Positions 22,301 through 33,300 of a stretch of DNA of 64,000 bases are shown here, one piece after another. Position numbers and translations under genes: made by a program. This DNA comes from Neopestalotiopsis rosae (lineage: Eukaryota > Ascomycota > Sordariomycetes > Amphisphaeriales > Sporocadaceae), in assembly GCA_023078685.1 (NCBI GenBank), contig JALGAS010000009.1, positions 3,207,705-3,271,704 on the forward strand, in the 5' to 3' direction. The notes under the pieces are model-generated. The model did no database searches. It was not told the DNA's origin and saw only the letters and a list, made by a program, of their open reading frames with translations. How positions within the stretch are numbered: position 1 is the first letter of the stretch; every line of letters begins with the position of its first letter.

Positions 22301-25300
22301 AATATATTATTTATATTTTTCGAAATTTTTAAAATAAATAAATATATTATCGAAATATATTATTACGAATTTATCGAAATATTTCCGAAAAATATCGTTA
22401 ATTATATTTTAAAAATTTGCTAATATATTAATTAAGCCGAAAAATATAATTTTATATTCGAAATATCCGTATTTATAACGGAATACGGTTTTTTATTCTT
22501 TTTTTTTAATTTTAATTAATCCGTACGTATTAAGTAAATTTAAAGCCGTAAATTATTTAATTCCGTATAATTTATCGTATAAATTTTTAATTAAAAAAAA
22601 AGGGTATCGGTTTTTAATCGTAATATCGTTAAATTTGCGATAATCGATATAAAACTTTTATTTAAGTTTTCCGTTTTTGCTTTTTTTAGGTATAAAAAAT
22701 ATAAAATATTTTATTAATAAAATAAATTTTATAATTTATTTTTTTTAAATTATATCGTTAAAATATTTTTAACGCTTTTTTATATTAAAATTTTATTAAA
22801 TATATCGGTATAAAATAAAATTTTTTTCCTTTTTAAAAAAATATTTTATAATCGTATTTTATATATTTTAATAATTTTATTTTTAATATTCCGCTAAATA
22901 AATCGCTAAATTTTTAATATTTTTCGGATATTATAATATCGAGTTTCGGCTTAATATATTTAATTATAAAATAAAATCTAAATATTTTAAAATCGCTTAA
23001 AAATTTATTTTTTAAATTTTTTTTAAAAGCTAATTTTATTCCTAATAAATTTTATTAAAATTAGCTTATTTTTTAATTTATTTAAAAATAGCTTTTTTTT
23101 AATTAAATTATTTTTAAAATTATATTATAATTTATAATTTTTATAATATCGTACGTAAATTCTTTTTTATAATTTTAAATATAAATTTAAATATATATAA
23201 TTTTTATATTAATAATTTTATTTTTATAAAATATAAATTATTTATTAATAATATTAAATATATAAAGCGTTTTTTTTTATTTTTATAATATTTTAAATTT
23301 ATTAACGATTTTTAAAGAAATAAAAATTTTTTAAGCTTTTATATTTATTAAGGCTCGTATTTTTTAATTTATAATCTTAATCGGGATCGTTAAATAATCG
23401 TATAGCTTAATACCGTTAATAATATAAATAAACCTTTTTATAATAAACCGCTTTTGCTTTTTTAAAAATAATTTAAATTATTTTTTAAATTTTTATTAAT
23501 TTATTTATTAGCGCGTTGTTTTTCGGCGCTAATAAATATCCGTTAATTCTTTTATTTTTAGGTTTTATTTTTTTTAGCGATAATATACGTCGCTTATATT
23601 TTCGTTTTAAATTCTAAAAATTTATCCTAATAAGCGTAGCTTTTTTATTAGCTTATTTAATGCTTTTATCCGAAATTCCTAAAAAAATAGCTTTTTTCGT
23701 TTTTTTTTTTAATATTATACCTCGAGCTAAATTAATTTATTATTAAATTCCTTTAGCGAAAATTTTTTTTTATTAATTATTAAAATAATATAAACGTTTT
23801 TTTAATTTATTTATTAATTTTTTCGGATATTATAATAATTATATATCGGAATAGCTATAAAAGTTTTTTCCGTATAATATTTATTATATTCCGGATATTA
23901 AAAATTTTTTTTATTAATTTAATTTTAAATTTTTCTAATATTTTTAAATTTTTAATACGTTTTTATATTTTTATTTTATTTTATATATAGCGTATATAAT
24001 TATTTTATAAATATATTTATTATAATTTTTTTTCGTTAATCGAATATTATAATAATTTAAAATATAAAGCAAATATAATATATTTTTATATATTATGATA
24101 GCTTATTTTTGCCTTTTTTGCGTATTTAGCTAAATAAAAATAATAAATAGCGTTTTTTTTTATTTATAAAAAGAATATTTTTTAAAATATTTTATTTTTA
24201 AAATATTTATTATATTCCGGGTCGATATATTTTATTTACGCGATTTAATAATATTAAAAATATTTAATATTAAATCGGGGGTCGTTTTTAAATTTAATTT
24301 TTAGGGTTTTTTGCTTTTATAAAATATTAATAATTTTCTAAAAGATTTTTATTAATTATTATTTTATGCCGTATATTTTTATAATAAAAAGAATAAATTA
24401 AATATTAATATCGATTCGTCGGGTTTATTTAAATTTTTATTCGAATTTATCCTTAATAAAAATCTTTAATTTCGTAATAAATTCTTTTTTTTTTATAATT
24501 AATATTTATAAATTCGTAAATATTTTCTTTATCGCTATTAATATCGTTTATAAATAAAATCGTTTATTATTATCGAAATTATTATTTTGCTTTTTTAATT
24601 TAATAATAATTTTTATTTTTTAAAGCGCTACCGATAATATCGCTATCGCTATTTATTAATTATTTTTTTAATCCGATATAAATATTTCTTTTTAGGCGTA
24701 TTACGGCGGTTAAAATTTTCGGCTTTTTAGGATATTATTTATTATTTTATTTGCTAAATTTATATATTTAATATTTATCGTTATAATACGCCGTTTAAAA
24801 AAAAAATCGTAAAATATTTTTTTTCGCTTAATACTATAAATTTATTTTTTGCTTTTTAATATTAATTTAAATTTTAATTTTTTTAATTAATAATATTTAT
24901 TCGCGTAATATTTTATTTTTCCGTAATTATAATATTTAATTTTAAATTTATTTTTTCGCTAAATAGCGTTAAAATTTATAAATCCGCTATATTATCCGTA
25001 TAACGTTTTATTTTTTTAATCGCGATTTCGGTTATTATATTTATTTTACCGGGGTTTTTTTATATTAATAATAATACGGTTTTAATATTTCGGGATTTAT
25101 TTTTTTTTAAATTATCGAATATATAATTAATTATTAATATATATTATAAATTTCGCGTATTAAATAAAATCGGTAAATAAATATAAAATTTTATTAATTT
25201 TATTTTTAATTTTTTCCTTAAAATTTTAATAATATAATATAATACGTATATCGTCGATATAATTTATATAAGCGGTAATCCGCTTAAATTCTATAATATA

Positions 25301-25632
25301 TATTAATATAAACGCTTTTTATTTAAGGTTTTTAAATTTTTATTCGGCTTATTTTTTTTCGTTAGGATTTTAAAATAATAATTTAAATGCTTTTTCGAAT
25401 CCGGCGTAAATTCTAAAAATTTTTTTTATTTTTGCTTTATATTAGCTTAATATTTATTTATATTCGCTTACTTTAAAAAAATATAATTCGAATTACGCAA
25501 AAGCGCGTTTTTTTAAAAAAAATGCTATGTAAATAATTTTTTAAAAATTATTTTAAAAGCTTTTTATATAAAAAAAATAATAAGCGCGGATTTAAGCAAA
25601 ATATCCTTTAAGCCTTTTAAACGTTTTATTAT
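18861..25632 (-). mobile_element. RIP-degraded Gypsy-1 chromovirus (old copy B), interrupted by Gypsy-2
   Basis: From a complete LTR (18861-19372) it follows the young minus-strand copy base for base with very few indels: opposite-strand ORF region (about 19,500-20,120), integrase, RNase H, RT and gag, up to the gag region near 25,632. There Gypsy-2 has inserted with TSD ATTAT. Homology resumes at 45,729-45,756 for about 28 bp before Copia-2 sequence begins. No open frame survives. The far LTR is not found in the window. Confidence 0.85.
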
Positions 25633-25822
25633 TATAAAATAATAAGGCTTATAATAATGCCGTAATAATAATAGCTATGCGGCTATATAGCGCCCGCGCT
25701 ATAATAGCGATATATTAACGCTACGGCATAGCGCTAAATTTTTATATCCGCAAAAATTAATTTTTAAATAAATATATAATATATTAATTATTACCTAACG
25801 TGCTATTAGCGAATTTATTATA
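25633..25822 (+). repeat. Gypsy-2 5' LTR
   Basis: 190 bp beginning TATAAAATAATAAGG, aligned over its full length with 45539-45728. Differences are C/T and G/A only by eye. Confidence 0.8.
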
Positions 25823-26556
25823 ATTTTAATTTTTTTTTTATACGTTATTTAATAATAAAAAATAGCCTTTTTTACGAAAGCGAATATTAAGCGTAACGTT
25901 TATAAACCGTTCCCGAATTAATTTTAAAACGCCTTTATTTTTAACCCGATAAATTTTATTAAAGATATAAATAAAACCGAACGGGATAATAATTAGCCTA
26001 TTTTTACCGAGCTAAAAATCGAATAAATTATTTTTTATATTAAGCGATTATAAAAGCTTAAAAAGCTTTAAAAATAGCGGGAGGCTTTATTTTAAGCTAT
26101 AAATATTTAGGACTTTATTACTTATCGTAATAATAGCATTAATTCGTTAACGGGTAACCGACGAAGCGCTAGCGGCTCGTCCGATTTATTTAATAATAAT
26201 AATAATTTTAAAATAATTAATATCGCGATTTTTAAAACGTCGTAAAATTTCCGCTAGCGAAAAAATTAGCTTAGCGATTTCGAGTTAGTATTTTTATAAG
26301 CCCCGAAAAAATTACGGAAAAACCGGTAAAAAATTTTATATATTTTAAATAAAATAAATAAAAATTATAAAGCGCTATAAAAGCGTTATTTTATTTTTTT
26401 CGAAGCGCTTAAGTTTTGCGACGTTATTTATTACGATTTTCCTATTTTTATAAAATAAATTTTTATTTTTTTTAAAAATACCGATAACCGGATTTATAAA
26501 ATTTCGATTTTTTATAAGCGATTAATTTAAAAATCGAATTAATCGCCTAAAAATTT
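25823..26556 (+). pseudogene. Gypsy-2 leader and gag remnant, upstream of Copia-1
   Basis: AT-rich sequence between the Gypsy-2 5' LTR and the Copia-1 insertion, with no open frame. Position argues for leader plus gag N-terminus; the protein is not recognisable. It ends with AATTT, the target duplicated by Copia-1. Confidence 0.5.
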
Positions 26557-26999
26557 TATTGCACGGATGTTATACAGCATCGGATAGTGCATAAAATTAG
26601 CATTATAACGATATATAAATCGTTATAATAGCTATAAAGGCTGTAAAGATATCGGTTATTAACGATATCTTTAACGTTCGGTAAAGCCCCACTAAATGGT
26701 GGCCATTGCGGTGGCAATACTATAGGGTAGCCCCACCCAAATATCTTTTATAGTATTCCACCACTTTCCTTGATTATAAATCAACCGTATTATTAATAAT
26801 ATATTCCAGAATGTTCTTATTAGTTAGTTTTATAGGTATAAAAGGGAGTTATTCTACTTATAATTAGTTTACTTTCTTTCTTTCCTTAAGCTTTAATATA
26901 ACCACGTTTTCCAGCCTATACCAGACGATTCTACGAATCCTATAATTAAACGCTTCCCTATGCCTAAGGTATATAATTACCCAATCAGACTTTAGAACA
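26557..26999 (+). repeat. Copia-1 5' LTR
   Basis: Starts TATTGCACGG (TGTTGCACGG in the other LTR) and ends AGAACA. Contains a TATAAAA promoter element at 26837-26843 and two hairpins, TATAACGAT/ATCGTTATA and AAAGATATCG/CGATATCTTT. Confidence 0.9.
26837..26843 (+). promoter_or_regulatory. TATA box in Copia-1 5' LTR
   Basis: TATAAAA followed by GGGAG, about 160 bp before the LTR end. The same motif is kept in the 3' LTR, as expected for the element promoter. Confidence 0.55.
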
Positions 27000-27000
27000 A

Positions 27001-27013
27001 GTTATAAGCCCGG
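27001..27013 (+). promoter_or_regulatory. Copia-1 primer-binding site, half-tRNA initiator-Met type
   Basis: GTTATAAGCCCGG one base after the LTR resembles the complement of the anticodon region of initiator tRNA-Met, the primer type known from Drosophila copia, with one G-to-A change attributable to RIP. The same 13-mer occurs in Copia-2 at 45962. Confidence 0.6.
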
Positions 27014-27148
27014 TCCGGTATAATACCATACCTAAATACCGGACTTTATAATCGAAAACTATAAACCACGCCCGAAACGGTTATCCTTACCCGTTACAGC
27101 CATATAACGGCTAAAAGGTTAACTTTTAAGTTTCGGAAACGCGTTATA

Positions 27149-30100
27149 ATGGCCGATTATAAGCAGTATACTGCATTATACTGCATTATAAGCTATATAC
27201 CTTAGTAAAAAGTATAAATCGAAAACTATAGCCGCTCTCCCGAACGAGCTATAAATCACTTAGTATTAACTTCGGAACTCCGCTATAATAGCCGATTGCT
27301 GCATTAGGAAAGCAGCGTTACCCGTCTTACGGATCACTTATACGATATTTTATCGTATACTTAAAGGTTTTTACCTTTATTTCGACGAATCCTTTACCGT
27401 TTTTAATAAATTATATATCGTTATAACGGGAAAAATTAGGCAAAATAAATAGCACTATACGTGCCTTATCCGGTTGCCAAATGCCGGAGAAACAAAAACT
27501 CTCTGGTTCGGATAACTAAAATACATAAAAATCCACTATATAATTATATATAAAGCTGCTAAGTATAAACGGTTTTTTCGAAAAACCTAAAACGTATATC
27601 GGTATAACCGAAATATAAAAAGCCCAAGCGTTGCTTCTAATTCGTTAAAACTTAACGAACGAACCGTTAAATTTAATTTTCGATAAACTTAATCCGTATA
27701 AGGCTCTATCGACTTTATAATCAGCCTATCAAAGCACCGGTCCCGTCCTTCGACAGCAGTTATACCTCGAATTCCATATTATAAAATTCGAGAATTATAA
27801 CTCGTTAAACGAGTTTATTTCCAATTTTAAAAGCTATTTATCCAAGCTTTTAAACGTTAGGGCAAAAATCGACGATATCGATCAAAAGACGATCTTTATA
27901 GCCGCCCTCCAATCAGCCTACCCTATATAGGCAAATCGTTAAAAAAGTGCCTTACGGTTATTTACACCCCCTAATTTGGAAAATTTAATAACCGATATAT
28001 TAGACGAAAACCGACGGGATCCAGATTCGGTAATGGGAAATTCTTATTTTACGGGTAATAAGAATAAGTCCCGAAATTCCCGGACTAATTAAAATCGATG
28101 GGAATCCAAAAGCGGAAAGAAACGGTGGAATTCGAATAAATCGAATAATTCGAATAATTCGAACAAGTCGAATAAGCCGAATACTTCGACTTCATCCACC
28201 CGTTCCTCGAATAAGTCACAAAATCGAGGAAAACCACCACGTGATTCCGAAGAAACCACCGAAGAAGAATCATTTTATTCTTTTTCGGATATTCCGAATA
28301 ATCGGAAATTCAATACCGTTCCACGAGATTAATGGCTATACGATATTGGTTTTTCGAAGCATATTGCGAATAATAAGAAATTATTCGTCGAATTTACCGA
28401 AAAAACCGGTTTACTACCGGTTATTACGGGTGGTGGAAAAGTATTTCTAAAAGGAATAGGAAAAATCGTTCTTCCATTCCAAATTAACCGGGAAATACGT
28501 AAAATTACGTTATTAAACGTATTTTATATTCCGGAATTTCCGCTAAATATTATGTCCGGCCAGCTTCACTATTAGAAAGGTGGTATTATAAGCGGGAATA
28601 AGCTTTGCGATTCTAAGAATCGTCCGTTTGCTACGTTAAATTAAGGAAAACGTGGTTTCTTCCTTTACGTAGCAAATAAATCGGAACCCGATATAGCTTA
28701 TTTAGCTATAAATCCACTAAAAGCAGTAGAAAAAGCCCGTATATTCGACGTGGCTTACCCGGAACCGGAATCGGTAAAGAAATCCGATAATTTTACGGAT
28801 TTCGAAGAAGTCGAATTATTAAATAATAATTCGAATTTCCTTATAGCTACGGAACGATAGCATAAGGTCCTTAGCCACCCTAGCTTCGATATTTTAGCTA
28901 AAACAGCTAAAATAACTATTAGTATACCGAAGGGGGAAATAAAAAAGGAAGATTTTTATTGCGAATCTTGCTTTTCGGGTAAAATTACCCGTAACCAAGC
29001 CCGTATTAATCCTAATCGGGTAAATATACTACTATATCGAATTTGCATCGATACGGTATATATTACCCTATCTAGCTATTCCGGTTATAATTATATAACC
29101 GGCTTTACCGATAATAAAACCGGCTTCCGTAACGTAGAGTTTTCCAAGGAAAAGTCTAAAATATTCAATATCGTTACTAAGAAAATCGAATATTATAAAA
29201 TATAATTCGGTCGATACCCGAATATGATTCGCATAAATAACGGCAGGGAGTTTTCCCCGGTTAAATTAAACGATTATTTAACCGGAAAAAAGATTATTTT
29301 CGAACCTACTATTCCGTATATACCGGAATAAAACGGTATTGCCGAAAGGACGAATCGAATTATTATCGAAAAAACCCGTACGGTTTTTATCGATTTATAA
29401 CTCCCGAAAAACCTCTGGGAATTCGTTATAAAAGCCGTTATTTATTTAGTAAATATTACGGCTATATCGTCCGGTTAGCTTACCCCTTACTAGGAATTTT
29501 ACGATTATTTCTGGCTATAACGGGATAATAAGCCTAACGTATCTATTATCCATGCCTTTGGAACGCCTATTTTAGTATATAAACCAAAAAAAAATCGGGT
29601 TATTTCCGATAAATTCGGTAATATTACCGAAAACGGAAAGATAATCGGCTATAATAGTAATAAGATTTATTACGTTTATATTGCCGATCGACCGTATAAA
29701 TTACGGATTATACGGACCTCCCATATTCGATTATTACCGGAAGATCGAAAAGAGGGGGAGAATTTACAGGATTCGGATAATCTTCAGAATTTATAGAATT
29801 CGGAGAATTCACAGCATTTTAATAACTTTCGAACGACCGTTCCGGGGAATCGAACCTCGAACCCCACGGCAAAAGCCGCAAATATTAACCGTTACGCTAA
29901 GTCGGATAACTTAACCATCGGTTTATTTAAAAACGAAAGTCAAAGGATTAATAGCCCTTATAACCTCCGGTCAAGGGAAAAATGCACGGCCATGGATATC
30001 GACCGACCGAACCTACCCGGTACTAGCGAACGGCCGAACTTACCCGGTATCAGCGAACGACCGAATTTACCCGGGAACACCGAATCCGATACCATTTCGA

Positions 30101-31836
30101 ATATTCCGAGATCGAATATCGAAGTAATCCTTCCGAAACTTACGGAAGAAGAACGAGATAAATTCGTTAAATACGACGAATTATTCGCTGATATTTCGTA
30201 TTATTCCACGATCGATAACGGCTATATTAAACCGAAAACGCTTAAATAAGCGTTAAAAACGCCGGAAAAGGAAAAATGGCTGCAAGCTGCCTACGAAGAA
30301 CTTCGGCAATTTATACGAAAAGGGATTTTTTAGGCAGTCGATCGTAATAAAATCCAAAAGGCCGGTAAATACCCATTTACCGTTAAATAAGTTTTTAAAA
30401 GAAAAACCGATAAAAACGGTAATATTAAGCGGTATAAGGCAAGATTAGTAGTACGTGGATTCGAATAACGATACGGTATCGATTATTTCGAAACCTTCGC
30501 TACGGGAATAAAATCTATTACCTGGAGGCTTTTATTAGCTCTTTTTATATATTACGATTGGGAAATCGAACAAATCGATATAATCGGTGCTTTCCTAAAC
30601 GGGGAATTAAACGAAGAAGTATTTATTACCCCGATAACCGGATTATTCGATTTTTTTGCCGAAAATCCGGAATTAAATAATTTCGGATAAAAAGACGATA
30701 ATACCTAGGCTATATTATTAAAAAAGGTATTATACGGCTTTAAATAAAATCCACGTTAATGGCAAATTATACTAAAAAACGCCTTAAAAAAGCTCGGATT
30801 TAATCTATTTATTTTAGACGAATTAGCGTATTATAATAAAGATTCTAATATCTTTATTATTATTTACGTAGATAATTTCCTGATTTTTAGTCCTAATTTA
30901 CGGAAAATCAACCAATTAAAATAGGATATTTCGAAAGATTTCGAAATAAAAGACCTGGGACCAGTCTCGTATTTTCTCGGTATATAAATTGAAAGAAACC
31001 GGGAAAAGAAAACCATTCGCATTAACCAGTCAACTTACCTCAAATACCTATTAGAAATTAACGGTTTTTCCGATATAAAACCATCTAGTATACCGCTAAG
31101 TCCTGGTTTTCCGAAATCGTTATATATTAATAAAACTAACGAAAAACCGGCTTTTTCGGAATTTATCCACCGATACCAGCACTTATTAAGTGGATTAATA
31201 TACGCTATAGTATAAACTAGGCCCGATCTAGCTTACCCCGTATCGTTTTTAGCCAGATTTATGCAAAACCTATCGAATATTTCGATAAAAGGGGTAATAG
31301 GGGTTTTTAATTATATAAAATCCTATTTCCACCTTAAAATCACCTATAACGGGATTATAAAACCCGGATTAATAGGATATTCCGATGCCGACTTTGCTAG
31401 GGATTACGAAACCCGTAAATCTACGTCCGGTTATTTATTTACCTTAAATAACGGACCGATAAATTAGAAATCCAAAAAACAGTCAACGATTTCCTTATCA
31501 ACCACCGAAGCCGAATTTAACGGGCTAGAGCAGGCTACCCGGGAGGCTATTTAGTTGAAAAATCTCCTCGAAGAAATCGGTATTAATATTAATACCGTAT
31601 TAATTAAAGGAGATAATACGGGAGCCATTAATTTAGCTTATAACCCCGAATATCATCAAAAAACGAAACATACTGCTATACGGTATTATTACGTCCGCTA
31701 AGAAGTCGAAAATCAAAATATTCGTATCGAATATATATCGACGAATGATATTCCAGCAGACGGCCTTACGAAACCACTTCCTAGGGATAAATTCCAAAAG
31801 TTCGTAAAACTATTAAACTTGACCGATACTGTTTAA
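27149..31836 (+). pseudogene. Copia-1 gag-pol polyprotein, broken by stops
   Basis: Read through stops, the plus strand shows copia order. Gag has an Asn/Ser-rich low-complexity tract near 28,130-28,200. A protease-like YDIGFSKHI follows near 28,340. The pre-integrase zinc region is near 28,860-29,000 (HKVLSHPSFD, then C-x2-C). Integrase follows at about 29,040-29,460 with NNGREFSP and GIAERTNR. RT covers about 30,270-31,000 and RNase H covers 31,370-31,800, ending LTKPLPR. The stops are TAG/TAA at positions expected to be TGG, CAG or CAA. The RT motif YVDD reads YVDN near 30,866. The frame ends with TAA at 31834-31836, just before the polypurine tract. It cannot encode an active polyprotein as read. 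Confidence 0.88.
29834..29906 (-). pseudogene. tRNA-Glu-like sequence embedded in Copia-1
   Basis: On the minus strand, a TCCGACT 5' end precedes an A-box-like TAGCGTAACGG (29899-29889), an anticodon hairpin with a CTTTTG loop, and an exact B-box GGTTCGATTCC (29856-29846). The order and spacing match a fungal tRNA-Glu. The anticodon loop is one base short and reads TTT where TTC is expected. The acceptor 3' side pairs poorly. RIP-type changes explain some but not all mismatches. It lies between integrase and RT coding sequence. Confidence 0.55.
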
Positions 31837-31837
31837 C

Positions 31838-31845
31838 AGGGGGAG
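31838..31845 (+). promoter_or_regulatory. Copia-1 polypurine tract
   Basis: AGGGGGAG directly before the 3' LTR, the expected plus-strand primer. Confidence 0.75.
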
Positions 31846-32288
31846 TGTTGCACGGATGTTATACAGCATCGGATAATGCATAAAATTAGCATTATAACGA
31901 TATATAAATCGTTATAATAGCTATAAAGGCTATAAAGATATCGGTTATTAACGATATCTTTAACGTTCGGTAAAGCCCCACTAAGTGGTGGCCATTGCGG
32001 TGGCAATACTATAAGGTAGCCCTACCCAAATATCTTCTATAATATTCCACCACTTTCCTTGATTATAAATCAACCGTATTATTAATAATATATTCTAGAA
32101 TGTTTTTATTGGTTGGTTTTATAAGTATAAAAGGGAGTTATTCTACCTGTAATTAGTTTACTTTCTTTCTTTCCTTAAGCTTCAATATAACCACGTTTTC
32201 CAGCCTATACCAGACGATTTTACGAATCCTATAATTGAACGCTTCCCTGTGCCTAAGGTATATGATTACCCAATTAGACCTTAGAACA
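31846..32288 (+). repeat. Copia-1 3' LTR
   Basis: 443 bp, TGTTGCACGG to CTTAGAACA, followed by TSD AATTT. Confidence 0.92.
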
Positions 32289-32293
32289 AATTT

Positions 32294-33300
32294 TAATATT
32301 TATTTTAATAGCTTTAAAAATTAGCTTTCCCGCGCGGACGAAAATATATAAGCCCGGGTTTTTTAAATAAAGCTAAATAACGATTTTCGCGTATATTTTA
32401 ATATTTATATTAGCGCAAAGCTATAAACCCGAATAATTATAATATTATAAGCGCAAAATTATTAAAATTCCTAAATTACGACGAATAAAAAAAAAAGCGC
32501 CGAAATAAAAATAATAAAAATAAATAAAATAAATAGGGAGGTTTTAATTCGCAGGGCTAGCGTTAAGGATACGCTAATTAATTATTTATTAATAGCGAAA
32601 ATATTATAACCGAGGGTAAAAAGGAAAAAAGATTTTAAAATAAAAATTTTATTAAAAAATACGGCAAAATATTAATTTATTATAATTATAGCAGCGATAT
32701 ATATTTATTTAATATATATATTTAAATAAAAATTAAAGCTATTAATAATCGCGAACGAAATAATTATAATAATCGTATAAAACGCGGTTAGGAAAAAGCC
32801 TAAATTTTAACGATATTTCCCTTTCGTTAAAGCCCTTTTTAATAATAATTCGTTTTTACGCTTTTATTATTATTTTCGGGGATACCCTTTTATAAATTTA
32901 CGCGGATTTAAATTTATATACCGAAATTAATTATATTAATTACGCTTTTATAATATAAGCGGGATTTAAGCGAATTAATACCGAATTATTTATATTGCGC
33001 GTTATAAGCGATTTAAAATACCCGATATACGGTATTTTTAAAATCCTTATTTAAGCGAAAAATTACCGTAACGTTACGAGGAAATTTACCTATTATTATA
33101 TTATTATCGACCGAAATCCGAAGTAAAAAAATAGCCCGGTGCTATTATCCCGGTTTATTTTATAAAAGCATAAAATCGTCTTTAATTCGGGTAAAAATCG
33201 TTAATTTTACGGTTTTTTTTTAAATATATATAGCTTTATAACCGCTAAGCAATTTATTAGGGAATTTAAAAATTATATTAAAATATTCGCCGTAATAGCC
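32294..33300 (+). pseudogene. Gypsy-2 gag C-terminus and protease region
   Basis: Resumes after the Copia-1 insertion. Read through stops, 32,684-32,725 has spacing of a C-x2-C-x4-H-x4-C knuckle with Cys codons changed to Tyr (TAT), as RIP would do. The protease is not confidently placed. Confidence 0.5.

Larger units (their letters stand above)
26557..32288 (+). mobile_element. Copia-1 LTR retrotransposon, complete but mutated by RIP
   Basis: 5.73 kb with 443-bp LTRs, AATTT duplications at 26552-26556 and 32289-32293, a half-tRNA primer site and a polypurine tract. It sits inside Gypsy-2 gag. Its composition is less AT-rich than its surroundings, and I count 22 LTR-to-LTR differences, all transitions. 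It therefore entered after the heaviest RIP but still suffered some. Confidence 0.92.

Noticed and set aside
28085..28450. Overlapping small genes in Copia-1 gag
   Set aside because: Open fragments around the Asn/Ser low-complexity tract of the broken polyprotein.
29681..29914. 77-codon plus-strand frame
   Set aside because: Lies in another frame than the Copia-1 polyprotein and partly derives from the tRNA-like sequence complement.
31261..31467. Independent small gene of 68 codons
   Set aside because: It is a surviving open piece of the Copia-1 RNase H domain (SDADFARD.E.RKSTSGY).
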